From NCBI GenBank assembly GCA_001184205.1, contig LBMP01000001.1, forward strand, positions 1,473,262-1,537,261: a DNA stretch of 64,000 bases, written 5' to 3'. The notes beneath the pieces are model-generated. The model was not told where the DNA came from. It searched no databases and saw only the letters and a program-made list of their open reading frames with translations. This DNA comes from Desulfocarbo indianensis (GTDB lineage: Bacteria > Desulfobacterota > Desulfarculia > Desulfarculales > Desulfarculaceae). This document shows positions 16,398-25,045 of this stretch, piece by piece (position 1 is the first letter of the stretch; every line of letters starts with the position of its first letter). A program made the translations under genes and the position numbers.

Positions 16398-19013
16398 TTA
16401 ACGGCAGGGATACTCGCAGAAAGAGGTGCGGAAGCGCACTATGTGTCCGTAGGCGGCGCCGTATTCATTGGTAGCAAAGGCGCGCGCGTAATACACCTTC
16501 TCCGCCTGCAACCCGCTTATGGTGGCGCTGAACTCACCGACACCGCTGCCCGCGTTCACCACGTTGTCGGTGACCTTGGGATGGGGCGAGGTGGACCAGC
16601 AGACGCCGCGAGCGGTCACCGGACCGCCGCCTTCCATGACAACTTCGCCGCTCATCGTCACGCTGTCATTGCCGAGACCGCTGTAGCCCAGGGTCCGCAC
16701 GGTGGGCGCGGCGGGATGAGCCGAGTGGAAGAAATACTGCGCGCCATAGGAAGTGCCCGCGCTATTGGTGGCATAGGCCCGCACGTAATAGCCGGCATCC
16801 TGGCTGAGGTCCGTGATGGCGCTGTGGAACGCGCCGGCGCCATCGCCGTCCTCGGAATGCGGCCCGCTCAAGTCCGGGTTGGGCGCGGTGGACCAGCACA
16901 CCCCGCGCGCGGTTACCGCGGTTTGCCCGCTGTTGGTCACATACCCGCCGGAGAGCGCCGAGCTTGCGGTCTCGCCGTAGGGCGCGGTGGTGATCACCCT
17001 GGGCAGGGCGTCGCTGGAAGCGGTGAATATCTTCTCCTGGCCGAATGAGGTGCCGGTGTCGTTGATGGCGTACGCCCGCAAATAATAGGTGTTCTCAGAG
17101 GCAAAGCCGGTGAGGTTCCCGGAAAACGCGCCGCTCCCGCTTCCCATGGGGGCGCGCTGGTTGTTCAGGTTGGGCCTGGGCGCGGTGTCCCAAACCACCC
17201 CGCGCTCGGTCACCGGGCCGGAGCCCTGGCCGGTCACCTCGCCGCCCAAGGTGGCCGAGCTGGCCGTGATGTCCTGGGGATCGGCGGTGTATACCGTGGC
17301 CAGGGAGGGATCCGCGGTCACGAAGCTGACGTTGGCGCCGTAGCTGGTTCCGTATTCATTGCTGCCATAGGCGCGCAGATAATAGGTGGTGCCCGCCTCA
17401 AGTCCGCTGACGAATTCCTGGAACCCGCCCAGGCCGGAACCCGCGCTCATGTGCCCGTCGGCGGTGGTCGGGTTGGCCGAGGTGGACCAGCACAGTCCCC
17501 GGTCGGTGACAGGGGCCGAGCCTTCTTTCAGCACCGCGCCGGAAATCTCGGCCCCGTCCGAGGTGACGAACCAGGGAGCAAAGGTGGTTGCCGTGGGAGT
17601 GCCCTGGCCGGTCATGAAGAACACTGGTCCGCCGTAGCCGGTGCCGTCTGCGTTGGTGGCATAGGCTCGCAGATAGTATGCCGTGTTCGGCGGCAGCCCG
17701 CTCAGATGGCTGGTGAAAGAGCCGGCCCCTTTGCCGTCCGAGGTGTGGGAATCGTTGATTGTGGGAATTTGCGAGGTGGACCAGCACACGCCCCGGGCCG
17801 TGACCGGGGAAAGACCCGGCGAGGTCACCTGGCCGCCGGATACCGCGCCGGTGGCGCTGACGTGGCTGACCGGGTCGGTGGTCACCGTGGGCAATGTACA
17901 GACCGGGCCATAACCGAATCTGCCCACGTTTGCGTAGAATTCGTGGGTAAAGGAATCACCATGGTCTGTAAAACTCGCAAAGCCCATGAGCAGCTTGCCA
18001 TCGGAGCTGGCCGCCAGGGAGGGACCTTCAGCATTGCCCTTGCTCCAAAGGTGCGCTCCGGTGCCGCCTTGCCACTTCACCTTGTCATGGTTCCAATGGC
18101 CGTAGCGGTAATAGGTTTGATAGTCGCGTGTGCTCTGGTGGAGTTCAACCACGGCTCCATTGGAAATGGCCACGGTGGGCGTCTGGCCGGAGCCTTCGTA
18201 TTCATGGGAACCGCTCCAGGAAATCTCGTCAGCCTTGCTGGCCAGGCGGCCCGTCTTCATATAGAGAGCGTGTGGTTTGAAGATATTGGTGGAGCCGTGA
18301 TGCGCCTCCACCAGGCTGACTCCGTCTTTCAAGTCCACCGCCACATAGGGATAGCTGCCATGGTCATAGTGATGGCCTTTTTCCGATGACCAATGAATGG
18401 CTGAACGTTCCGGGTCAAACCGGCCGATTTGGTAATAAAGGTATTCGGTATAAAGACCCTCATGCACCGTGACGACTCTGTCGTCGTTGGTAATGGCGAT
18501 GCTGGGGGTACGCCCATATATTTCAGTATAAGTGGGCTCTTGGCAGCCCCAGCCTATGCCATGGCCGGAGCCGCGCACCTTGCAGGCTAAATACACAAAC
18601 CGGTTATCGGACTCAAAGGCGAAAACCGCATGACCGTGGTCGTTGATGGCCACCGACGGCCTGGTGGTGTTTTCTCCGATGGTCATGCTGTATGGCTGAC
18701 CAAACCAAACCGATCCGTCGCTGACCGAGCCAAAATAGATATTGATTTGTTTGTTGAGGGCGCCGAAAACATACACCATGACCGCGTAATTTTCAGAGAT
18801 GGCCACCGCGACGGGAAGGTCATCGTCATAATCGGAAGCCAACTGCGTCAAAAATTCGGGCCCGGGCATATCAATCCAGGCGCGCTCATCGCACGCGCCG
18901 TTTTCCGCCGCCATAACCGGCGGCGCCGACAATACCGCCAGGGCCAGGCAAAGAGCCGTCACAAGCAAAAGTCCGTATTTCAGCGGCTTTTGCTGAATGG
19001 TGCTGCCAGTCAT
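16398..19013 (-). CDS. Secreted 871-residue protein with five Fn3-like repeats (copy 1)
   Basis: It has a signal peptide (YGLLLVTALCLALAVLSAPP, cleavage near MAA). Residues about 40-375 form a domain of repeating short blocks (SVAINDHGHAVFAFES, SIAITNDDRVVTVHE, TVAISNGAVVELHQS), which looks like a beta-propeller. Residues about 380-865 are five ~95-residue Fn3-like repeats, each with the core T(A/D/E)RG(V/L)(C/V)W(S/D)T and a YYLRAYA strand near its end. The protein ends FCEYPCR, two Cys that could form a disulfide. Such repeats are common in surface or secreted proteins, and no enzymatic motif is visible. The second copy, of identical length, lies immediately upstream. CGGAG precedes ATG 19013 at 11 bases, the same spacing as in copy 2. 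Confidence 0.8.
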   Translation of the reverse strand: MTGSTIQQKPLKYGLLLVTALCLALAVLSAPPVMAAENGACDERAWIDMPGPEFLTQLASDYDDDLPVAVAISENYAVMVYVFGALNKQINIYFGSVSDGSVWFGQPYSMTIGENTTRPSVAINDHGHAVFAFESDNRFVYLACKVRGSGHGIGWGCQEPTYTEIYGRTPSIAITNDDRVVTVHEGLYTEYLYYQIGRFDPERSAIHWSSEKGHHYDHGSYPYVAVDLKDGVSLVEAHHGSTNIFKPHALYMKTGRLASKADEISWSGSHEYEGSGQTPTVAISNGAVVELHQSTRDYQTYYRYGHWNHDKVKWQGGTGAHLWSKGNAEGPSLAASSDGKLLMGFASFTDHGDSFTHEFYANVGRFGYGPVCTLPTVTTDPVSHVSATGAVSGGQVTSPGLSPVTARGVCWSTSQIPTINDSHTSDGKGAGSFTSHLSGLPPNTAYYLRAYATNADGTGYGGPVFFMTGQGTPTATTFAPWFVTSDGAEISGAVLKEGSAPVTDRGLCWSTSANPTTADGHMSAGSGLGGFQEFVSGLEAGTTYYLRAYGSNEYGTSYGANVSFVTADPSLATVYTADPQDITASSATLGGEVTGQGSGPVTERGVVWDTAPRPNLNNQRAPMGSGSGAFSGNLTGFASENTYYLRAYAINDTGTSFGQEKIFTASSDALPRVITTAPYGETASSALSGGYVTNSGQTAVTARGVCWSTAPNPDLSGPHSEDGDGAGAFHSAITDLSQDAGYYVRAYATNSAGTSYGAQYFFHSAHPAAPTVRTLGYSGLGNDSVTMSGEVVMEGGGPVTARGVCWSTSPHPKVTDNVVNAGSGVGEFSATISGLQAEKVYYARAFATNEYGAAYGHIVRFRTSFCEYPCR

Positions 19014-19189
19014 GGTGCTATTAACTCCGTTCCTCGGGTTTCGCAGAGCGGGCAGGCAATCACGTAACCAACCCGAAAATTTTGCCAGGCTTTACCTTGC
19101 AAGTAAAGCGCATACAGCCCAATAGACATGCTGGGAATAGCCACAGATTTCATTTACGCCTGTGTGCAAGCCGCTGAATCGTGATCAGC

Positions 19190-19238
19190 AAAAAAGTCCG
19201 CGCCCGAAATCCGAATTCGAGAGAACCCGGGCGCGGTC
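19190..19238 (-). terminator. Intrinsic terminator of the second Fn3-repeat gene
   Basis: Stem GTCCGCGCCCG (19196-19206) with CGGGCGCGGTC (19228-19238), one mismatch, followed on the minus strand by TTTTTT. Confidence 0.82.
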
Positions 19239-19254
19239 AATGGAGGATCGGCCC

Positions 19255-21870
19255 CTAGCGGCAGTTATACTTGCAGAAGGTGGTTCGGAAATGCACGATA
19301 TGCCCATAGGCGGCGCCGTATTCATTGGCAGCAAAGGCGCGCGCGTAATACACCTTCTCCGCCTGCAACCCGCTTATGGTGGCGCTGAACTCGCCCAGGC
19401 CGGAGCCCGCGTTCACCACGTTGTCGGTGACCTTGGGATGGGGCGAAGTTGACCAGCAGACGCCGCGCGCCGTCACCGGGCCGCCGCCGGGGGTGACAAC
19501 CTCGCCGCTCACCGTCACGCCGTCATCGCCAAGATCGCTTAAATCCAGGGTTTGCACGGTGGGCACGGCGGGATGAGCCGAGTGGAAGAAATACTCTTCG
19601 CCATAGGAAGTGCCCGCGCTATTGGTGGCATAGGCCCGCACGTAATAGCCTAAATCCCGGGTGAGGCCCGTGATGGCGCTGTGGAACTCGCCCGTGCCAT
19701 CGCCGTCCTCGGAATGCGGTCCGCTCAAATCAGGCTTGGGCGCGGTGGACCAGCACACCCCGCGCGCGGTTACCGCGGAATGCCCGCCGTAGGTCACATA
19801 CCCGCCGCAAAGCGCCGAGGTGTCGGTCTCGCCGTAGGGCGCGGTGGTGATCACCCTGGGCGGGGCGCCGCTGGAAGTGGTGAATATCTTCTCCTGGCCG
19901 AACGAGGTGCCAGTGTCGTTGATGGCATACGCCCGCAAATAATAGGTGTTCTCTGAGGCAAAGCCGGTGAGGTTCCCGGAGAACGCGCCGGTCCCGCTTC
20001 CCATCTCGGCGCGCTGGTTGTTCAGGTTGGGCTTGGGGTTGGTGTCCCAAACCACCCCGCGCTCGGTCACCGGGCCGGAGCCCTGGCCGGTCACTTCGCC
20101 GCCCAGGGTGGCCGAGTTGGCCGTGACGCCCAGGGGGTCGGCGGTGTAGACCGTGGCCGGGGAAGGATTCGCGGTCACGAAGCTGACGTTGGCGCCGTAG
20201 CCGGTTCCGTATTCATTGCTGCCATAGGCCCGCAGATAATAGGTGGTGTTCGCTTGCAGCCCGTCGAAGAATTCCTGGAACCCGCCCAGGCCGGAACCCG
20301 CGCTCACATGCCCGTCGGCGGTGGTCGGGTTGGCCGAGGTGGACCAGCACAGTCCCCGGTCGGTGACAGGGGCCGAGCCTTCTTTCACCACCGCGCCGGA
20401 ACCCACCGCTTCGCCGGCGGTAACAAACAAGGGCGCGAAGGTGGCCGCCGTGGGCGTGCCCTGGCCGGTCATGAAGAACACTGGTTCGCCGTAGCCGGCG
20501 CCGTCTGCGTTGGTGGCATAGGCTCGCAGATAGTATGCCGTGTTCGGCGGCAGCCCGCTCAGATGGCTGGTGAAAGAGCCGGCCCCTTTGCCGTCCGAGG
20601 TGTGGGAATCGTTGATTGTGGGAATTTGCGAGGTGGACCAGCACACGCCCCGGGCCGTGACCGGGGAAGAGCCGGGCGTGATCACCTTGCCGCCCGACAC
20701 CGCGCCGGTGGTGCTGATATGGCTGATGGATTCTGTCTGCACCCTGGGCCAGGGGCAGTTCAAGTCGTAGCCCAAATAGCCGAGGCCGCCGTAGAGGAGC
20801 TTGGGCGGCGTATATGTTACTCGAAAAACGTCCATGAGCACCCTGCCGTGGGAGGCCGCCACGCAGGGGAAGAGATCGTTCCCCTTGCCCGAACTCCAAG
20901 GATGGCCGCCCGTTCCCCCCTGCCATTCAATGGTATTATCATCAGTAACAATGCCGTATCTGTAATAGCAAAGCTCAGCCCCCCGATGCATCGCCACCAC
21001 GACCTTGCCATCCAAAGCCACCTTGGGAAACACGCCGTCCGTTTCATATATATGGGATTCGCCCCACACCAATGAGCCATCGCTTTCATTGAGATGCCCC
21101 ACCTGATAGTAAAGCTTGTCAGTGTAATTGGATTTGTCGTGATGCACCTCCACCACGGAATCGCCGCTCATGGCCACAGTGCTATAAATGCCGCTGCCAT
21201 AGGTAGATGCGTAATACCAACGCACAGATTTATCGGGCGCAACGAATTTACCGACTAGGTGCTGCAAATCATGATGCCCGTCGCCGTCTTCAAAGGTGAA
21301 CACCACCCATCCCTTGTTATTGATGGCCACGCTTGGTTCAAAGCCCGCGTAGAGCTGCTCTTTACATGAACCGCATTCCAGGCTGGCGGCGTCGCCGGAG
21401 CCGGTCACCTGGCAGGCCTGAAATATAATCCGTCTTCCAGCTATTCCAGCCATGATGACAACCTGGCCTTGATCATTGAGAGCCACGGACGGATTGGAAT
21501 TCCCCGTATCGGCGGCGTGCACCGTGTGGACATGATTAAAAGTAAAATCAATGGAATCGCCCGACACTTTGCCCACGGTAGCCTTGTAGACCGTGCCAAC
21601 GGCAGGTGAGTAATCTGCCCAGACCAGGACCGCGTGTTCTTTGTTTAGAGCAATAGCGCTGGACAGTCCCCAGTCAAAGCTGTCGGGCATAAAAGCCAGC
21701 TCGTTGGCCTGAGGCGGTTGAATCCAGGCTTGAGGCACGCATTCGCCGCCGTCGGCCGCGTGGACGGGGGAGGCGGGCGCCGCCGCTGAAATTGCCAGCC
21801 CCAGGCAGAGAGCAGTTGCAAATAAGAGTAAGCGTTTCAGATTCCTCAGCCGTACATCGTCATTAATCAT
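19255..21870 (-). CDS. Secreted 871-residue protein with five Fn3-like repeats (copy 2)
   Basis: Paralogue of the gene at 16398. The signal peptide is LLLFATALCLGLAISAAAP, cleavage near HAA. The N-terminal ~340 residues keep the same block pattern (SVALNDQGQVVIMAG, SVAINNKGWVVFTFED, KVALDGKVVVAMHRG) but differ at most positions from copy 1. The five Fn3-like repeats differ only by scattered substitutions, and the C-terminus is FCKYNCR. The start ATG 21870 is preceded by CGGAG. The pattern suggests a conserved stalk with a variable tip (inference). Whether the two genes are expressed together is unknown; each has its own terminator. Confidence 0.8.
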   Translation of the reverse strand: MINDDVRLRNLKRLLLFATALCLGLAISAAAPASPVHAADGGECVPQAWIQPPQANELAFMPDSFDWGLSSAIALNKEHAVLVWADYSPAVGTVYKATVGKVSGDSIDFTFNHVHTVHAADTGNSNPSVALNDQGQVVIMAGIAGRRIIFQACQVTGSGDAASLECGSCKEQLYAGFEPSVAINNKGWVVFTFEDGDGHHDLQHLVGKFVAPDKSVRWYYASTYGSGIYSTVAMSGDSVVEVHHDKSNYTDKLYYQVGHLNESDGSLVWGESHIYETDGVFPKVALDGKVVVAMHRGAELCYYRYGIVTDDNTIEWQGGTGGHPWSSGKGNDLFPCVAASHGRVLMDVFRVTYTPPKLLYGGLGYLGYDLNCPWPRVQTESISHISTTGAVSGGKVITPGSSPVTARGVCWSTSQIPTINDSHTSDGKGAGSFTSHLSGLPPNTAYYLRAYATNADGAGYGEPVFFMTGQGTPTAATFAPLFVTAGEAVGSGAVVKEGSAPVTDRGLCWSTSANPTTADGHVSAGSGLGGFQEFFDGLQANTTYYLRAYGSNEYGTGYGANVSFVTANPSPATVYTADPLGVTANSATLGGEVTGQGSGPVTERGVVWDTNPKPNLNNQRAEMGSGTGAFSGNLTGFASENTYYLRAYAINDTGTSFGQEKIFTTSSGAPPRVITTAPYGETDTSALCGGYVTYGGHSAVTARGVCWSTAPKPDLSGPHSEDGDGTGEFHSAITGLTRDLGYYVRAYATNSAGTSYGEEYFFHSAHPAVPTVQTLDLSDLGDDGVTVSGEVVTPGGGPVTARGVCWSTSPHPKVTDNVVNAGSGLGEFSATISGLQAEKVYYARAFAANEYGAAYGHIVHFRTTFCKYNCR

Positions 21871-22090
21871 GCCGCAATAAACTCCGATCCCAAGGTTTCG
21901 CGCGGCGTTCAGGCAATCGCGCGATCAATCCGGGGATTTTGGCAAATTATTTTCTTGAAGTAAAGGACGCCACTCAAAAAGCCCAATAGCTATCCCAGGA
22001 ATTCGCCGCGCGGCCTGACTCACACAAAAACCTCTCCGGAATTACCGGGGCGGTTCAGGGTTTGCAAGAAAAGAAGCTACGGGGCGTTGG

Positions 22091-22888
22091 TTATTGGGCA
22101 TCGCCGCTTAAGGCCGGGGAGAGTTGCTCCGCCGGAGTGAACAGCCGCCGCCGGGCCAGGGTCACCGCCGCCACGCTGCCCAGGGTGGTGGAGCCCACCA
22201 GCATGAGCATGACCACGATCTGGTATTTGATGGCGATCACCGGATCGGCCCCGGCCAGAATCTGGCCGGTCATCATGCCGGGGATGAAGACCACGCCCAC
22301 CCCCATCATGGAGTTGAGGGAGGGGATCATGCCGGCGCGCACCGCCGCCGCGAACATGCCGGCGGTGGCCTCGGAGCGGTCCGCGCCGAGGCTCAATAGC
22401 ATCTCCACCTCGTCGCGGCGGTTGCGCACGTCGCTGAACAGGCGGTCCAGGCTGAGGGCCATGGCGTTCATGGAATTGCCCACCACCATGCCGCCCAGGG
22501 GCAGGAAAAAGCGCGGGTCCCACCAGGGCTCGGCCCGCACCACCAGGCCCACCACCAGAATGCTCACCACCATGTAGGAAAGCAGCATGGAGCTGAACAC
22601 CGGCCAGAACACCGGCACGCCCTGGCCCTTGACCCTCCCGGCCACGATGCGGGCGGCGAAGAAGATCATGCCCGCGAAGAGAACCAGGGTGAGCCAGGAT
22701 ATCCGCCACTGGAAAACATAGACCAGCACGTAGCCCATGAGGAAAAGCTGGGCAAAGGTGCGCGCCGTGCCCACCAGGATGTCCCTGCCCAGGCCCAGCT
22801 TGAGCCAAAGGGAGGCCCCGGCGGCCAGGAGCACGAAGACCAGGGCCAGGCCCAGTTGCCAGGGCTCTATCGCCGGGATGTTGTTCAC
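22091..22888 (-). CDS. fetB: FetB-type ABC transporter permease (UPF0014)
   Basis: A 265-residue membrane protein with about seven helices, close to the 259 residues of E. coli FetB. The family signature is clear: PLGGMVVGNSMNAMALSLDRL, then EMLLSLGADRSEA, and FIPGMMTGQILAGADPVIAIKYQ. FetAB is described as an iron exporter that lowers oxidative stress. It starts at GTG 22888, whose GTGA overlaps the stop of fetA, with GGAGG upstream. Together with fetA it forms a two-gene operon, about 8 kb from the Feo uptake genes. Confidence 0.88.
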   Translation of the reverse strand: MNNIPAIEPWQLGLALVFVLLAAGASLWLKLGLGRDILVGTARTFAQLFLMGYVLVYVFQWRISWLTLVLFAGMIFFAARIVAGRVKGQGVPVFWPVFSSMLLSYMVVSILVVGLVVRAEPWWDPRFFLPLGGMVVGNSMNAMALSLDRLFSDVRNRRDEVEMLLSLGADRSEATAGMFAAAVRAGMIPSLNSMMGVGVVFIPGMMTGQILAGADPVIAIKYQIVVMLMLVGSTTLGSVAAVTLARRRLFTPAEQLSPALSGDAQ

Positions 22889-23553
22889 GCTTCCTCCCTC
22901 AGCCCGCCCCCCTCCAGGGTGATGGAGCGCACCGGGCCCGCGCCGGAGTGGGGCTCCAGATGGCTCACCATGATCACCGCCCGGCCCTCTCCGCCACGGA
23001 ATTCGCCGGCCAGGCGTTCGATGATGAGGCGCGATTCCTGGTCCAGGGCCGAGACCGGCTCGTCCAGCAGCAGCGCCTGGGGCTCCATCAAAAGGGTGCG
23101 GGCCAGGGCCAGGCGCTGTTTCTGCCCCACGGAAAGGGTCTGGGCCTGGTCTGCCAGCTTGACTCCCCCCAGGCGCAGGCGCTCCAGCCAGCCGGTCAGC
23201 TCGGACTCCGCGGGCGGTACGGCCCCCTTGGCCGCGCGCAGGCCGAAAGATAAGAGCAGGTTTTCCCGCACCGTGCCAGGCGACATCACCGGCGTCTGGG
23301 CCACCAGGGCCACCCGCCGCCGCAGTTGGACAGGTGGGATGGCCTCCAGGGGCGCGCCGAATAGAGAAATGACGCCCCGGCTGGGCGAGATCAGCCGGTT
23401 GATGAGGCGCAGCAGGGTTGATTTGCCGCCGCCCGAAGGGCCTTTCAGCCAGACCAACTCGCCGGCCTCCACCGTCAGGCTGACCCCGGCCAGCACCTCC
23501 GCCCCGCCGGGCGGGGCATAGCTCACCGCATCTATGGCTATGATAGGTCCCAT
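22885..23553 (-). CDS. fetA: FetA-type ABC transporter ATP-binding protein
   Basis: A 222-residue ATPase with Walker A GPSGGGKST, Q-loop VALVAQTPVM, signature TLSVGQKQRLALART, Walker B ALLLDEPVSALD and H-loop VIMVSHLEPH. It would energise the FetB permease whose start codon overlaps its stop. No other permease is near. ATG 23553 is the natural start; its upstream region up to the DUF362 gene is only about 100 bases and shows no clear promoter. Confidence 0.87.
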   Translation of the reverse strand: MGPIIAIDAVSYAPPGGAEVLAGVSLTVEAGELVWLKGPSGGGKSTLLRLINRLISPSRGVISLFGAPLEAIPPVQLRRRVALVAQTPVMSPGTVRENLLLSFGLRAAKGAVPPAESELTGWLERLRLGGVKLADQAQTLSVGQKQRLALARTLLMEPQALLLDEPVSALDQESRLIIERLAGEFRGGEGRAVIMVSHLEPHSGAGPVRSITLEGGGLREEA

Positions 23554-23657
23554 ATGGCGTAGTGTAGGCTATCCCTGGCCCAAGCCGAGTTACAAGCCGG
23601 CGGCAAAGGGCGGGCGCGCCCGCCAAAGCCACGCGGGCCGGCGCGCGCCTTTTTCGC

Positions 23658-24812
23658 TCACACCCCGATCAGCTCGTACTCCCTGGAGCCCAGGCCGATT
23701 TCCTGGGCGTATTCCAGTTGAATGGACCAGTCCACGTTGGGATACAGATCGCGGAACTTGTCGGACCCCGGCGCGTGGGCGTGCTTGAGTTCGCTGCCGG
23801 CCATGCCGGCCGCCCGGTTCACCAGATCCACGCTGGCCTGGTCCACGGCCACCGGGTCGATGCCGCCCACCACGCCGATATCGGCCACGATGGGCGCGTC
23901 CTGGAAGGGATAACAGTCGCAGGCCGGGCTGACCTGGGTGATGAAATTGAAGAAGACGCTATGCTCCTCCTTGCCCGCCAGCACCCCCTTGGTATAGGCC
24001 GTCATGCGCCGCAGGAACTGGGGAATCTGGGCGTCCCACTCGATGGAAATGGCGCTTTCCGGACAGACCAGGATGCAGTCGCCGCAGCCGATGCACTTCT
24101 CGGGGTCTTTTTCCGCGCGCAGGTCCGGCTTTTGGGATTTGGCCGGGGCGGGCGGATCGTCGCCGGCCCGCCGGGCCAGCTTGATGGCCCCCACCGGACA
24201 GCGCCGCAGGCACTCGCCGCAGGCCACGCATTTCTTGGGATTGATGGAAGGCGACACGTTGCTGTGCATGAAAAGCTTGCCCCGGCGGCTGGCCGCGCCC
24301 ATGCCCAGGTTTTTTATGGTCCCGCCGAAGCCGGAAAGCTCATGCCCCTTGAAATGGGCGATGCTCACCAGGGCGTGGGCCTCCACAATCTCGCTGCCGA
24401 TATAGGCTTCCTCGCACTCGGGCAAATCCACCCGCACCGCGGCGCCGCTGTGGCCCAAAAGGCCGTCGCCGATGATGAGGGGCGCGCCCACCACGCTATA
24501 GGCGAAACCGTTTTCCACCGCCGTGGTGAGGTGGCCCACCGAGTCGGAGCGGGTGCCCACGTACAGGGTGTTGCTGTCGGTGAGAAAGGGCTTGGCCCCG
24601 GCGGCCTTGACCGCGTCCACGAAGCGGCGCACCAGCACCGGCCGCACATAGGCGGTGTTGCCCTTTTCGCCGAAATGCAGCTTGATGGCGGTGAGCCCGC
24701 CCGGCTTCATGCGCCCGGCCAAATCGGCTTTTTGCATGAGGGTGTCCAGCTTGTCCAGAAAGGAGCGCTGGGGCGTGGAGCGCAGATCAGCGAAATATAC
24801 CTTGCTTGCCAT
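23658..24812 (-). CDS. DUF362 family protein with two 4Fe-4S clusters
   Basis: A 384-residue cytoplasmic protein. The DUF362 body is seen in TAIKLHFGEKGNTAYVRP, FLTDSNTLYVGTRSDS and AHFKGHELSGFGGTIKNLGMG. Two ferredoxin motifs follow at about residues 195-285: CVACGECLRRCPVGAI and CIGCGDCILVCPESAI, separated by a proline- and lysine-rich linker. The C-terminus returns to the DUF362 core (VGGIDPVAVDQASVDLVN). Members are common in anaerobes and of unknown function, presumably redox-linked. ATG 24812 has TGGAGG upstream; an upstream in-frame start at 24890 would add a non-conserved leader. Confidence 0.85.
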   Translation of the reverse strand: MASKVYFADLRSTPQRSFLDKLDTLMQKADLAGRMKPGGLTAIKLHFGEKGNTAYVRPVLVRRFVDAVKAAGAKPFLTDSNTLYVGTRSDSVGHLTTAVENGFAYSVVGAPLIIGDGLLGHSGAAVRVDLPECEEAYIGSEIVEAHALVSIAHFKGHELSGFGGTIKNLGMGAASRRGKLFMHSNVSPSINPKKCVACGECLRRCPVGAIKLARRAGDDPPAPAKSQKPDLRAEKDPEKCIGCGDCILVCPESAISIEWDAQIPQFLRRMTAYTKGVLAGKEEHSVFFNFITQVSPACDCYPFQDAPIVADIGVVGGIDPVAVDQASVDLVNRAAGMAGSELKHAHAPGSDKFRDLYPNVDWSIQLEYAQEIGLGSREYELIGV

Positions 24813-24956
24813 AGCGGCGGGCCTCCAGGGAAAAGAGAATAGTTCGCGGTCTTTTTTTAAAAGGCTAGGGGAGCCGGGCCTGGGTGTCAAGGAAGGCCTC
24901 TGGGCGACCCGACAGGGAGGCGACGGCCAAAAGCGGGGCGCAGGCGGGCATAATAG

Positions 24957-24985
24957 TTGACAAAAATAAAATGGTATATTATATA
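24957..24985 (+). promoter_or_regulatory. Consensus sigma-70 promoter of the Fic gene
   Basis: TTGACA at 24957-24962, a 17-base spacer and TATATA at 24980-24985, in a markedly AT-rich stretch. The expected start is near 24992, leaving a leader of about 54 bases to ATG 25046. Confidence 0.7.
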
Positions 24986-25045
24986 ACTTACTGTATTAAT
25001 AGCAATTAGGTGTGACAAATTTATGGACAATTACGGTGACATATT

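Larger units (their letters stand above)
16335..22000. repeat. Tandem gene duplication, period about 2.86 kb
   Basis: Two 871-codon genes with stops exactly 2857 bases apart, each with its own terminator (stem with CCGCGCCC/GGGCGCGG) and a related upstream region (shared CAGGCAATC, TTTCGC and AAGTAAAG blocks). The Fn3-like parts are nearly identical in sequence; the N-terminal domains are strongly diverged. So the duplicated unit included promoter region and terminator, and the two halves have evolved at different rates. Confidence 0.8.

Noticed and set aside
16398..21870. CRISPR-like or satellite repeat array
   Set aside because: The periodicity comes from coding Fn3-like repeats of about 285 bases in two intact genes; there are no short direct repeats with unique spacers.
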